DNA of 64,000 nucleotides from Paenibacillaceae bacterium (GTDB lineage: Bacteria; Bacillota; Bacilli; Paenibacillales; Paenibacillaceae), in NCBI GenBank assembly GCA_900766135.1, contig CAAFUF010000003.1, positions 124,001-188,000 on the forward strand, read 5' to 3'. Under the pieces are notes generated by a model that did no database searches, was not told the DNA's origin, and worked only from the letters and a program-made list of their open reading frames with translations. Of this stretch, positions 1 through 7,683 are shown in pieces (the first letter of the stretch is position 1; each line of letters opens with the position of its first letter). Made by a program: the position numbers and the translations under genes.

Positions 1-10
1 TTTTATCCAT
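1..10 (-). CDS. 5' end of a gene running off the left edge
   Basis: Only the first codons (Met-Asp-Lys) lie inside the window, so the product cannot be named. A strong ribosome site, GGAGGTG, sits 11 bases before the ATG on the minus strand, and a sigma-A-like promoter (positions 35-63) precedes it. Together these make a real start likely even though no protein can be read. Confidence 0.6.
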
Positions 11-34
11 TTCGAACGCGCACCTCCTGCTTCT

Positions 35-86
35 AGAATAATCCAATTATATAATTTCGTCAAATTATTATTTTACGTAATAATAA
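35..86 (-). promoter_or_regulatory. Promoter with upstream inverted repeat for the left-edge gene
   Basis: On the minus strand TTGACG (63-58) and TATTCT (40-35) are 17 bp apart. Just upstream, positions 65-86 form an inverted repeat with arms ttattatt/aataataa around a 6-base centre, which could be a repressor site. The promoter is inferred from consensus only. Confidence 0.45.
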
Positions 87-162
87 ATCCCGACTGTAAA
101 GCATCTCTTTTGTCGCCCACACTTGTTATCGGATTGAATTTGATCAACAACTACAAATGAAG

Positions 163-191
163 AAAAACCTCGCCGCTATGACGAGGTTTTT
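163..191 (-). terminator. Rho-independent terminator (bidirectional)
   Basis: The inverted repeat aaaaacctcg/cgaggttttt with a 9-base loop is flanked by A and T runs on both sides, so it can stop transcripts in either direction. On the minus strand it follows the SDR gene that ends at 250. Confidence 0.8.
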
Positions 192-249
192 CGGGCTTCT
201 GTTATAAAACCCCTGCTGCCCTGGATGACAATCATGCTGCGTCCATCAT

Positions 250-1068
250 TTAGAAGTTCACTTTTTTCCTCATCATTTCGATGAATTCTTGATTGCCCAG
301 CGTCTCCCGTGCTTCGACCAGCGGCTTCACAAGGCCGGGAATAACATATCGAAGTTGGTCTTTTCCATCCGTTGCAGCTTCATATACTACTTTGGCTACA
401 TCCTTCGAGTCTAATCCCCTATCGGTCGAAAGCGATGAGAAGAAACGATCCATCTCCTCCAAAAATCTGCCGTAAGAATCGGGTAAGGCCAGAGTAGGCT
501 CATTTTCTTCGGCCGCATCAGTAAAATTACTGTAGAAGCCGCCAGGCTCGACCAATTTAACCGTAATGTTTTGCGAAGCCAGCTCATAGGACAGGGACTC
601 GGTGAAGCCTTCAATCGCAAACTTACTGCTGCTGTACACAGAAATCATCGGCAAGCCGATGATTCCCCCGCAAGAGCTGATATTAATAAGAGTCCCTCCT
701 TGATGTTCTCTAAAATGAGGAATGATCGCACGGGTGACCTCCATCACACCGAATACGTTGGTTTCAAATTGTTTTCTGATTTGTTCGCGGGAAACGCTCT
801 CGAACAAGCCATTTTGTCCGTATCCGGCATTGTTTACCAGTGCGTCAATTTTTCCAAATCGTTGTATTCCTGCCTTTATCGCACTTGCAATGCTTTCTTG
901 GTCAAGAACGTCCAGGCGGGTGACCAACACGCCCTCCAATTGGTTCAACTCCGTCTCCTTCTCAGGTGAGCGCATGGTTGCAACTACGTTCCAACCATTG
1001 GAGGCAAATAGTTTAGTGGCCTCTCGACCAAGTCCCGACGATGTTCCGGTAATAAAAATTGTTTTCAT
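250..1068 (-). CDS. SDR family NAD(P)-dependent oxidoreductase
   Basis: A 272-residue classical short-chain dehydrogenase/reductase. The Rossmann glycine motif TGTSSGLG is at residues 7-14, NNAG at 79-82, catalytic serine around 131-132, and the YxxxK pair is Y145/K149. Cytosolic, and from the TGxxxGxG pattern probably NADP-dependent; the substrate cannot be read from sequence. The start is supported by an AAGGAG site before the ATG. It is a single-gene unit: a terminator follows at 163-191, and a MerR-type promoter with a 19-bp spacer precedes it at 1126-1156. That promoter is almost the same as the one before the second SDR gene at 12094, so both may answer to related MerR regulators. Confidence 0.9.
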   Translation of the reverse strand: MKTIFITGTSSGLGREATKLFASNGWNVVATMRSPEKETELNQLEGVLVTRLDVLDQESIASAIKAGIQRFGKIDALVNNAGYGQNGLFESVSREQIRKQFETNVFGVMEVTRAIIPHFREHQGGTLINISSCGGIIGLPMISVYSSSKFAIEGFTESLSYELASQNITVKLVEPGGFYSNFTDAAEENEPTLALPDSYGRFLEEMDRFFSSLSTDRGLDSKDVAKVVYEAATDGKDQLRYVIPGLVKPLVEARETLGNQEFIEMMRKKVNF

Positions 1069-1125
1069 GCGAAAACTCTCTCCTTTATTTTCAGAATTAT
1101 GCCCACGCTTGTGTCAGACGTTCAC

Positions 1126-1156
1126 ATTTTAGATCTTAAAGTGAACTTTAAGTCAA
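1126..1156 (-). promoter_or_regulatory. MerR-type promoter/operator of the SDR gene
   Basis: On the minus strand TTGACT (1156-1151) and TAAAAT (1131-1126) are separated by 19 bp, the long spacer typical of promoters activated by MerR-family proteins. The spacer carries the dyad cttaaagt/actttaag (1135-1152, 2-base centre). No merR gene lies beside it in this window. Confidence 0.7.
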
Positions 1157-1222
1157 GGTTGAATGAGACATTGAATGAGACATTAATCTGATGTAAATAA
1201 TACGTCGTTCCCCCCTGCCCCT

Positions 1223-1253
1223 TAAAAGAAAAAACCGCCAAAGCCTTGGCGGT
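1223..1253 (-). terminator. Rho-independent terminator after the lipoprotein gene
   Basis: Stem accgccaa/ttggcggt (1234-1241, 1246-1253) followed on the minus strand by a T-rich run. It is about 110 bases past the lipoprotein stop codon and is the best stop signal for that gene. Confidence 0.7.
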
Positions 1254-1326
1254 CATTCTGGCAAGCAGTATTGGGGAATTCGACCTCTCTCCTAAATTGG
1301 GGACGTTGTGCGAATCCATTTATACA

Positions 1327-1360
1327 GAATAGAGCCGGGGATACTCCCTCAGCTCTATTC
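1327..1360. repeat. Inverted repeat just past the lipoprotein stop
   Basis: Arms gaatagagc/gctctattc with a 16-base loop start directly after the stop codon at 1365. There is no T run, so it is more likely an mRNA 3'-end stabilising hairpin than a terminator. Confidence 0.4.
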
Positions 1361-1364
1361 CATC

Positions 1365-2027
1365 TTACAACTCGCTTTGAACCGAAGATAACGATACAAG
1401 GACCGGACCGGCAAAATCCGCAGCCTCTTCGCCCTTCGGATTGCGAAGGCGGAACAGAAAAGCATCACCTGTTGCAGATTTCCACACGATATAATCGCGA
1501 ATCCCGTCAACGCCCGAGGCTTGAAGATAGATTTCGGCAAAACCCAGGGGATGCTCGACAAGCTCGCCGCTATAATCGGATATTTTCCCCAATGTCCCCA
1601 GTTCCTCTTGGCCTTTGGCTTTAAGCTGGTCCAGATCATAATTGGAAGGCAGGCGTTCGATCGTGACCTCGTATTCCGGATGCTTGCTCAAATACAGACG
1701 GCCTTTGGCAGCGTCAAAGGCGAATTTGTCGAACACGTACAAGCTGAAGCCTTCCCCTTGCTGCAAGTTAGCCTTGAACGTCTGATTCCCCTCACCTGTC
1801 ATCAGATCAAAATCCGCCACCGCGGGACGCGTCGATTCAGGGGCGTTCCCTTTTGCGTTCTCGTTTCCGTTGCCGTTCTCCGATGCGGGAGAAGTTACCT
1901 CTTCCTTCACAGGAGGTGAAGGTTCAGAATTGGCAGAAGGCTTCGCTGTGCCTCCAGAGCATGCCGTAAGTAATAAAACCATGGCGAACACCAAGAATTT
2001 CAGAAGAGTCGCGTACTTTTGAAGCAT
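1365..2027 (-). CDS. Putative lipoprotein of unknown function
   Basis: A 220-residue exported protein. Residues 1-22 form a lipoprotein signal peptide ending in the lipobox LLTAC, with C23 the likely lipidated residue, followed by a low-complexity linker rich in Ser, Pro, Glu and Asn (about 25-65). The rest (about 70-220) is a soluble domain of beta-rich character that I do not recognise; it does not match a solute-binding or enzyme motif I know. Start supported by GGAGGG before the ATG. Apparently monocistronic, between a terminator at 1223-1253 and the methyltransferase gene. Inferred to sit on the outer face of the membrane. Confidence 0.8.
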   Translation of the reverse strand: MLQKYATLLKFLVFAMVLLLTACSGGTAKPSANSEPSPPVKEEVTSPASENGNGNENAKGNAPESTRPAVADFDLMTGEGNQTFKANLQQGEGFSLYVFDKFAFDAAKGRLYLSKHPEYEVTIERLPSNYDLDQLKAKGQEELGTLGKISDYSGELVEHPLGFAEIYLQASGVDGIRDYIVWKSATGDAFLFRLRNPKGEEAADFAGPVLVSLSSVQSEL

Positions 2028-2102
2028 CGTGGATCCCTCCTTCCATCGATTTTTTTAGATGCCCAACTTCCCTTCCCCATTACTCTATTCGACGCAACCA
2101 GC

Positions 2103-2118
2103 CATGGATCAATCCATG
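2103..2118. repeat. Short perfect inverted repeat
   Basis: catggat/atccatg around two bases, directly past the stop of the methyltransferase gene. No T run follows on either strand; possible weak terminator or operator. Confidence 0.3.
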
Positions 2119-2124
2119 TCCGTC

Positions 2125-2904
2125 CTATTTCCGCCCGATATATAAAAAATGCTGACTGGTCCCCATCAGGTTCACGTCCTGACTCAAGCGGTACCCGATC
2201 TCAAGCCATTTCCTATACTCGTCATCGCTTAACCGGTTGATTTCGTTTTCTTTGCTGCCTAATATATTTTCGATGCCGGCAAATGCCAATTCCGTCAATC
2301 CGAAGCTGGCCATTAAGCTTCTGGCCTCCTTGAAATCGGTGAAATAGGCAGTAGTAAATCCTTCGGACGTTTTGTTCTCGCCATGGGTTAAATAACCGAG
2401 CAACCGATCTACCGACTCCACAGGCAGCAAGTCGGCCAAGTAATCTTGTAGCGGAGCATAATTCGAAATAAACGAAGCAAATAGGAGGCCGCCGGGTTTT
2501 AGATGTCTTAACGCCTCGTTCACCGCCTTCTTTCGATCGGCTTCCTGAACCAAATGATATAGCGGGCCCATGAGCAAAATCACGTCGAACGTTTGGGTAA
2601 CTCCGCTTAAATCCAGCGCATTCCCATGGATATATCCCGCTAAAGAAACGCCTTGCTCCTTGGCCTTTTCGCGCGCTACCTCGATATGGCGTTTGGATAA
2701 ATCAAGCAGGGTGACCTGGTGCCCTTTTTGGGCAAGGTAGATTGCGTACCTGCCGGGGCCTCCTCCGATATCAAACACCTGTAAATGAGCCCTGGTGACA
2801 TATTCATCCAGATAACGTCTGGTGATGTCGAACTCGATTTTATGCCTTTCCAGTCGATCCCATTCATCATACTGACTGTCGTACCACTGCTGAATCTCCT
2901 CCAT
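2125..2904 (-). CDS. Class I SAM-dependent methyltransferase
   Basis: A 259-residue cytosolic methyltransferase. Motif I, the SAM-binding loop DIGGGPGR, is at about residues 45-52, followed by the acidic residue at the end of strand 2 (LLDLS). Strand 4 is ILLMGPLYHL and a post-motif LKPGGLL follows. Substrate unknown; the fold resembles small-molecule methyltransferases of the UbiE/YafE type. An in-frame ATG lies 18 bases upstream (2922) but has no ribosome site, while GGGGAGGT sits inside those first codons 8 bases before the ATG at 2904, so I take 2904 as the start. Its neighbours are unrelated and it seems to be transcribed alone. Confidence 0.85.
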   Translation of the reverse strand: MEEIQQWYDSQYDEWDRLERHKIEFDITRRYLDEYVTRAHLQVFDIGGGPGRYAIYLAQKGHQVTLLDLSKRHIEVAREKAKEQGVSLAGYIHGNALDLSGVTQTFDVILLMGPLYHLVQEADRKKAVNEALRHLKPGGLLFASFISNYAPLQDYLADLLPVESVDRLLGYLTHGENKTSEGFTTAYFTDFKEARSLMASFGLTELAFAGIENILGSKENEINRLSDDEYRKWLEIGYRLSQDVNLMGTSQHFLYIGRK

Positions 2905-3000
2905 CTTCCATAACCTCCCCATTGAAAGTTGAGGAGATTATAATCAATGCTAGGCGATGAATGCAAGGAAAAGCAGCACGAACCCGGATCCCGGAATTAA

Positions 3001-3040
3001 AAACACACCGCCTATCTATTAAATAGATAAAGCGGTGTGT
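3001..3040 (-). terminator. Rho-independent terminator of the 5'-nucleotidase gene
   Basis: Long stem acacaccgc...gcggtgtgt with an inner tatctatt/aaatagata stem, followed on the minus strand by a T run. Lies 14 bases past the stop codon at 3054. Confidence 0.85.
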
Positions 3041-3053
3041 AAAGCTGCAAAAT

Positions 3054-5228
3054 TTATTTCAGAGCGGTCGTTAACAGCAACACCAGGTCGCTGCGTGTGA
3101 GCTTGGAATCGGCGGATAAGCCCGCCAGGTTGATTTCTTTGCCCGACGTTTCAGCGATGACCGTGGCCGCCTCTTTAACCGTGAGTGTATTTGTCGGGAG
3201 GAACGTGTTATCGACAAGCGCTTCGAGTGCCCCGGCTGCCTTCAGCGCTGTTACCGCCGGCAAGGCCCAGTCCGGGACATCGGAAATATCGGTATATCCG
3301 GTGGCTTCGGATGATTCGGGGACATGAAAAGCCCGGCTGACCATGACCGCGAATTCCGCCCGCGTCACCTTAGCGGTGGGACGGAAGGTTCCGTCGCCAT
3401 ACCCTTGCACGATCCCGGCTGCCGCCGCTTCTTTGATCAGCGCGGCATGGGGATCAGAGGAAATGTCCGTAAATCCGACCGAACCCGTGTCTGGAGTCGA
3501 GCCTGGGTTTGCCGGTGCGGCCCCGCCGGCTTCCGCCGGAAGCGCGGCTCCTTTCAGGTCCGTAATCCGGCCTTGGGAAGCTGTCTTTACCGTACCTACT
3601 TGATCCAGGTATTCGCGGAACACTTCATAATCCACCAGATTCAGTTCGTAAAACCGACCGTCGTCTTTCGCTTGTTTCATGGAAGCGTAGAAATCTCCGC
3701 CCGCAGCCATGAATGAATTGGTCGCTACAATATAGAAAGCTTTGGGGTCGATATCCGTATAAGTGCCGTCTTCGTTTTGAATTTGGACTTTCACGATGCG
3801 TTGCCCGTTTTGCGTTTTCTTGCCCGTGACGTCATCGATGACTTCGCCCGGTTTCGTCGAATCGTAGTAGAAGCGTAGGCCCGAAACTTGCGGGAAGCGC
3901 CCTTCTCCATTTTCGACGCCGCTGACGCCGTTTTCCAGCGCGGCGGTAATTTCGGCCCCGGTCATCTTCAGCGCGGTTAGATTGTTGCCGAACGGCATCG
4001 TCGTCAGCAAATCGCCTAAGGTGATATCCCCGGCTTGAATCGAAGCCCGGATGCCGCCGCCGTTTTGAATCGTGACATAACCTTTAACCCCGGTCTCCTT
4101 CACGATGCTCATGACTTTCGAACGCATGCCATCGGCGATCAAGTCCCCTAGGTTGGTTTCCTGTTTGCGGACGCTGCCGCGTTCGCCGTCCAGGACGACG
4201 TCTGATTTGCCGATCACGGTTTTCTTCAGCTCTTCCAGCGGGGCGGCGTATTCCTTCAGCTTCGCTTCCGCTGCGGCATCGCTCTTAATTAAGAAGTTGC
4301 CTGCGTCATCTTTGGCGTCCAGCGCAATCAGCTCGCCTTTCCAGGCGGTAAGTTTTCCGGCGGAATCAAACGTGACATCCAATTGGCCTAAATTTTGATT
4401 GTATTCGCCGGTCTGCACAATCAGAGTCGGCTCTTGCTCAGCATGGTGCACTTCCGGAGCCGTCAGTTTGGTATGGGAGTGACCGCCTACGATGATATCG
4501 ATCCCATCGACGGCTTCAGCCAGATCCTGGTCCACGGTGTAGCCAAGATGCGACAAAACGATGATCTTGTTGACACCTTCCGCCTCCAAGGCGTCGACTT
4601 GCTTCTGCGTGCTTTGGACTTCGTCGGCAAACTTGACGCCGGGTCCGGGCGAAGACAATACGGAGGTTTCCGGCGTCGTCAATCCTATAACCCCGACCTT
4701 CTCACCGGCAATTTCCTTAATCACGGCCGGGTAAATCTGACCTTGCTCTCCCGGTTTGCCTAACCCGGAATGACTTAACCCTTTCAGGTTAGAATCGGCG
4801 CTAAAGTCCAGATTGGCGCTGACGAACGGGAATTTAGCCTGTTTGATGAACTCGGCCAAGGCCCCGGGACCTTTGTCGAACTCGTGATTGCCAAACGTCA
4901 TGGCATCGTACTTCAGTTCGTTCATAAAGAACAAATCGGCCAAACCGCTGAACTGATTGAAATACAACGTTCCGGAAAAAACATCCCCCGCATCCAGCAA
5001 CAGCGTGTGATCGTTCCTGGCCGCGTTTACTGCTGTTACTCTTCGGGCAATGTTATCCAAGTGCGCATGCGTGTCATTCGTATGTAGAACGCGCAACTGG
5101 TATTCCTTTGCCCCTGTGCCCACAGGATCGGCTGCGTTTACGGGCAGTCCCGCCGCTCCGGAAGCAAGTCCGGCTACGATCGTACTGATCGCCAGAAGCT
5201 TACCGAAAGTTTTGCTTCTCCAATTCAT
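3054..5228 (-). CDS. Cell-surface 5'-nucleotidase/metallophosphatase with S-layer-homology domains
   Basis: A 724-residue exported protein that should dephosphorylate extracellular nucleotides. A Sec signal peptide covers about 1-33 (cleavage near VNAA). The metallophosphatase domain has HTNDTHAHLD (about 49-58), DAGDVFSG, GNHEFD, LSHLG and GGHSH metal-ligand motifs. The 5'-nucleotidase C-terminal domain follows, with NGGGIR for nucleoside binding. The last ~140 residues hold two S-layer-homology repeats (FTDIS...GYGDGTFRP; YTDIS...) and a degenerate third, which anchor proteins to pyruvylated wall polymer. The first in-frame ATG (5237) abuts the AGGAGGA site; the second (5228) is 9 bases from it and is preferred. 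Single gene with its own promoter (5274-5302) and terminator. Confidence 0.92.
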   Translation of the reverse strand: MNWRSKTFGKLLAISTIVAGLASGAAGLPVNAADPVGTGAKEYQLRVLHTNDTHAHLDNIARRVTAVNAARNDHTLLLDAGDVFSGTLYFNQFSGLADLFFMNELKYDAMTFGNHEFDKGPGALAEFIKQAKFPFVSANLDFSADSNLKGLSHSGLGKPGEQGQIYPAVIKEIAGEKVGVIGLTTPETSVLSSPGPGVKFADEVQSTQKQVDALEAEGVNKIIVLSHLGYTVDQDLAEAVDGIDIIVGGHSHTKLTAPEVHHAEQEPTLIVQTGEYNQNLGQLDVTFDSAGKLTAWKGELIALDAKDDAGNFLIKSDAAAEAKLKEYAAPLEELKKTVIGKSDVVLDGERGSVRKQETNLGDLIADGMRSKVMSIVKETGVKGYVTIQNGGGIRASIQAGDITLGDLLTTMPFGNNLTALKMTGAEITAALENGVSGVENGEGRFPQVSGLRFYYDSTKPGEVIDDVTGKKTQNGQRIVKVQIQNEDGTYTDIDPKAFYIVATNSFMAAGGDFYASMKQAKDDGRFYELNLVDYEVFREYLDQVGTVKTASQGRITDLKGAALPAEAGGAAPANPGSTPDTGSVGFTDISSDPHAALIKEAAAAGIVQGYGDGTFRPTAKVTRAEFAVMVSRAFHVPESSEATGYTDISDVPDWALPAVTALKAAGALEALVDNTFLPTNTLTVKEAATVIAETSGKEINLAGLSADSKLTRSDLVLLLTTALK

Positions 5229-5273
5229 CAAACCCATTCCTCCTCTACCACTTTTTGATGCACTACTCTATTA

Positions 5274-5302
5274 AATATAAGTAGTAGAGATTTGAATGTA
5301 AA
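5274..5302 (-). promoter_or_regulatory. Sigma-A-like promoter of the 5'-nucleotidase gene
   Basis: On the minus strand TTTACA (5302-5297) and TATATT (5279-5274), 17 bp apart, about 45 bases before the start codon. Confidence 0.5.
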
Positions 5303-5362
5303 TCACTCCAACCAAATTAACGATTAAATTTTACATTTCTCTGCGTTTCACCGGCATAACGA

Positions 5363-5392
5363 GAATAAGAAACGCTTCGTTCGGGCATTTTA
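5363..5392 (+). promoter_or_regulatory. Forespore (sigma-G/F-like) promoter of sspH
   Basis: GAATA (5363-5367) and CATTTTA (5386-5392) are separated by 18 bp and fit the sigma-G pattern (GMATR...CATnnTA). The position, about 45 bases before the sspH start, and the nature of the gene support the reading. Confidence 0.55.
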
Positions 5393-5437
5393 GGATCGGC
5401 AGGAAGACAGACACTATTTCTTACTGGAGGTAAACCT

Positions 5438-5617
5438 ATGAACAGTCAACGGGCAAAAGAGATCGTCGCTTCCCCATCCATGGTAGACGTGACCTGCGAT
5501 GGCGTGCCGATTTACATTCAACATGTCGACGAGAAAAACGAAACCGCACGGATTTTTCCGCTAGGTCAACCGGAAAACGAAAAAGAAGTTGCATTATCTC
5601 AGCTAAACGAGCAATAA
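5438..5617 (+). CDS. sspH: Small acid-soluble spore protein, H-type
   Basis: A 59-residue protein starting MNSQRAKEIVASPSM and containing GVPIYIQHVDE and ETARIFPL, the hallmarks of the SspH family of minor small acid-soluble spore proteins. These are made in the developing forespore and packed in the spore core; they are not the DNA-binding alpha/beta type. Ribosome site GGAGG lies 8 bases before the ATG. A sigma-G-like promoter precedes it and a strong terminator follows at 5624-5663, so it is monocistronic. The gene is too short for many gene finders but the family match is clear, and it shows the host makes endospores. Confidence 0.93.
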   Translation: MNSQRAKEIVASPSMVDVTCDGVPIYIQHVDEKNETARIFPLGQPENEKEVALSQLNEQ

Positions 5618-5623
5618 GGGGAT

Positions 5624-5663
5624 GGCAGAAGGGCGGGTTTCGAACCTCCCTTCTGCCTTTTTA
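5624..5663 (+). terminator. Rho-independent terminator of sspH
   Basis: Stem ggcagaaggg/cccttctgcc followed by a T-rich run on the plus strand, 7 bases after the sspH stop. Confidence 0.88.
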
Positions 5664-5682
5664 TTTTACTCTCGAAAATGGT

Positions 5683-7242
5683 TTACATAACATTACTTAT
5701 GTCATTCAAATTAGCGCCGGCTAAAATCATCGCATTGATCCCGTTCACGAATGCCTGCCCGCTCGCTTTGATGATATCAGTGTCCATAGCGCGCCCCGAA
5801 TAGGTTTTTCCTCCCGCTTCAAGCTGAATGTTCACGCGTCCGACGGCTTCTTTACCATGGGAGATGCTATTGATCTTATAAGAGGTCAGCTTGGCGTCAA
5901 TGCCGGTTAACGACTTGATCACGCTGTATAAAGCGTCGATCGGTCCGTCCCCGATGGCGCTGCCCTTTCGCTCTTGCCCATTCATCTTTAAGACGACGGT
6001 GGCAGTAGGGCAAACGTCGTTCGTCACCACCTGGAACGAAGACAGTTCAAACAGCGAATGTCCGGAATCGCTCTGCACTTGATGTTCGCCCAGCAGATAA
6101 TAGAGGTCGTGGTCGTAGACTTCTTTTTTCGCATCCGCCAAAGTTAAGAATCGCTGAAACAACCGCTCGAACCCTATGGTATCGGACGAATCAAAACCCA
6201 GCTTCTCTACCGCATGCTTGACGGCATGCCGGCCCGATCGAGCCGTCAGGATCAGCTCCATGCTTTCAGCCCCCACCTCTTCAGGGGACATGATCTCGTA
6301 TACCTGCTTATCCTTCAGCAAACCATCCTGATGGATGCCGGAGGAATGGGCGAACGCGTTATCGCCGGTGATCGCCTTATTGACCTGCACATCAAGACCC
6401 GTTAAATGGGTAAGCAGCCGCGACGTGCGGGTTAGCTCCTTCGTATCGATGTTCGTGCGGCAGCCGTACAGCGCTTCGCGGACTTTCAGGGCCATCACCG
6501 CTTCTTCGAGCGATGCGTTACCTGCTCGTTCACCGAGTCCATTGATCGTACATTCGATCTTCTCCGCTCCGTTCTTGATGGCGCTTAACGTATTCGCCGT
6601 GGCCAAACCGAGATCGTTGTGACAATGCACGCTGAGAATGACCCGCTCGTCGAGGTTTTTCAGCCGCTCCTGAATGCGTCGGATCAGGCAGCCAAATTCC
6701 TCAGGCTCCGCGTAACCAACGGTGTCGGGGATATTAATCATCGTGGCGCCGGCTTTGACGACCGCCTCGATCGTTTTCCACAAATACTCGAAGTCTGCCC
6801 GAGAGGCATCTTCAGTGGAATATTGGACATGCGGCAAAAGTGTTTTGGCATATCTCACGGCATCGACGCCCATCTGCAGCACGGCATCCTGCGAGCGGTT
6901 AAATTTCTTTTCTACGTGTACGTTGGATGCCCCGAGCACGATATGGATCAGCGGCTGATCCGCTTCGCGGATGCTTTCGTAGACGGCATCGATGTCGGAT
7001 TTGACCGCTCGGGCCAAAGCCGTGATGCCCACGCTGTCCCCTACGCTTCGGGCAATTTGCTGTACTGCCTGAAAATCGCCTTGCGAGGAGGCGGGGAAAC
7101 CCGCTTCGATGATATCGACACGGAGGCGCTTCAGCTGCTGGGCAAACTCCAGCTTTTGCCGTACGTTTAATTTGGCGCCGGGAACTTGCTCCCCATCGCG
7201 TAAAGTTGTATCCAATACGATAATGTTGCGGTAACGGTCCAT
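5683..7242 (-). CDS. leuA: 2-isopropylmalate synthase
   Basis: A 519-residue enzyme that condenses acetyl-CoA with 2-oxoisovalerate, the first committed step of leucine synthesis. The catalytic TIM barrel opens with DTTLRDGEQVPG (11-22), has the metal-binding HCHNDLGLA near 205, and NGLGERAGNASLEE. The last ~140 residues form the leucine-binding regulatory domain (e.g. GDGPIDALY), so feedback inhibition is expected. Length equals typical bacterial LeuA. GGGAGGA precedes the ATG. It is controlled by a leucine T-box (7351-7613), and no leuB, leuC or leuD follows: the next gene downstream is sspH on the opposite strand. The pathway's other genes must lie elsewhere. Confidence 0.96.
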   Translation of the reverse strand: MDRYRNIIVLDTTLRDGEQVPGAKLNVRQKLEFAQQLKRLRVDIIEAGFPASSQGDFQAVQQIARSVGDSVGITALARAVKSDIDAVYESIREADQPLIHIVLGASNVHVEKKFNRSQDAVLQMGVDAVRYAKTLLPHVQYSTEDASRADFEYLWKTIEAVVKAGATMINIPDTVGYAEPEEFGCLIRRIQERLKNLDERVILSVHCHNDLGLATANTLSAIKNGAEKIECTINGLGERAGNASLEEAVMALKVREALYGCRTNIDTKELTRTSRLLTHLTGLDVQVNKAITGDNAFAHSSGIHQDGLLKDKQVYEIMSPEEVGAESMELILTARSGRHAVKHAVEKLGFDSSDTIGFERLFQRFLTLADAKKEVYDHDLYYLLGEHQVQSDSGHSLFELSSFQVVTNDVCPTATVVLKMNGQERKGSAIGDGPIDALYSVIKSLTGIDAKLTSYKINSISHGKEAVGRVNIQLEAGGKTYSGRAMDTDIIKASGQAFVNGINAMILAGANLNDISNVM

Positions 7243-7350
7243 CTGTGCGTTCCTCCCTGATTTGGGTTTGATTGTTTGAAGTCCTCGGTTTGGGTTGCGT
7301 TCTTGGCATCTATATCAAGCGGGGCTGATTAAACCCGGTCTTTAATCAAC

Positions 7351-7613
7351 AAAAAAACCCCGTCTCTGCAATAGAGACGAGGTTTAACCCGCGGTACCAC
7401 TCTAATTCATTTCACGTGATGAAATGATCTCCTTCGATGGCCAACACCATCTATCCTTGTAACGGCGGAATCCCGGCTTACCCTACATTTCAGGCAGCTG
7501 TTCATAGACGAGTTCAACATGACGGACGCTGCCGCTTCGCACCACCCAGCGGCTCTCTGAAAGGTCAAGTCATCTTTACTATTTCTAATCAACACATTTG
7601 GCATATGGAATTA
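7351..7613 (-). promoter_or_regulatory. T-box riboswitch (tRNA-Leu, CUC specifier)
   Basis: The minus-strand leader contains the T-box core AGAGTGGTACCGCGGG (about 7405-7390). It is followed by a terminator stem cctcgtctct/agagacgggg and a run of seven T (ending at 7351). Upstream, the stem I region holds GAACTCGTC, where CTC in the specifier loop reads as a leucine codon. Uncharged tRNA-Leu would pair with specifier and T-box and prevent termination, turning on leuA when leucine is short. The specifier assignment is by eye. Confidence 0.92.
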
Positions 7614-7619
7614 TTGGTT

Positions 7620-7648
7620 ATTATATGCACCCGGCGGCGGATTGTCAA
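7620..7648 (-). promoter_or_regulatory. Consensus sigma-A promoter of the leuA leader
   Basis: Perfect TTGACA (7648-7643) and TATAAT (7625-7620) with a 17-bp spacer on the minus strand, directly upstream of the T-box leader. Confidence 0.88.
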
Positions 7649-7649
7649 T

Positions 7650-7679
7650 ACATCCCGGACTCTTACATCCCGGACTCTT
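7650..7679. repeat. Tandem 15-bp direct repeat
   Basis: acatcccggactctt occurs twice in a row (7650-7664, 7665-7679) between the stop of the GTPase gene and the leuA promoter. Function unknown; could be a recent small duplication. Confidence 0.8.
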
Positions 7680-7683
7680 AAGG

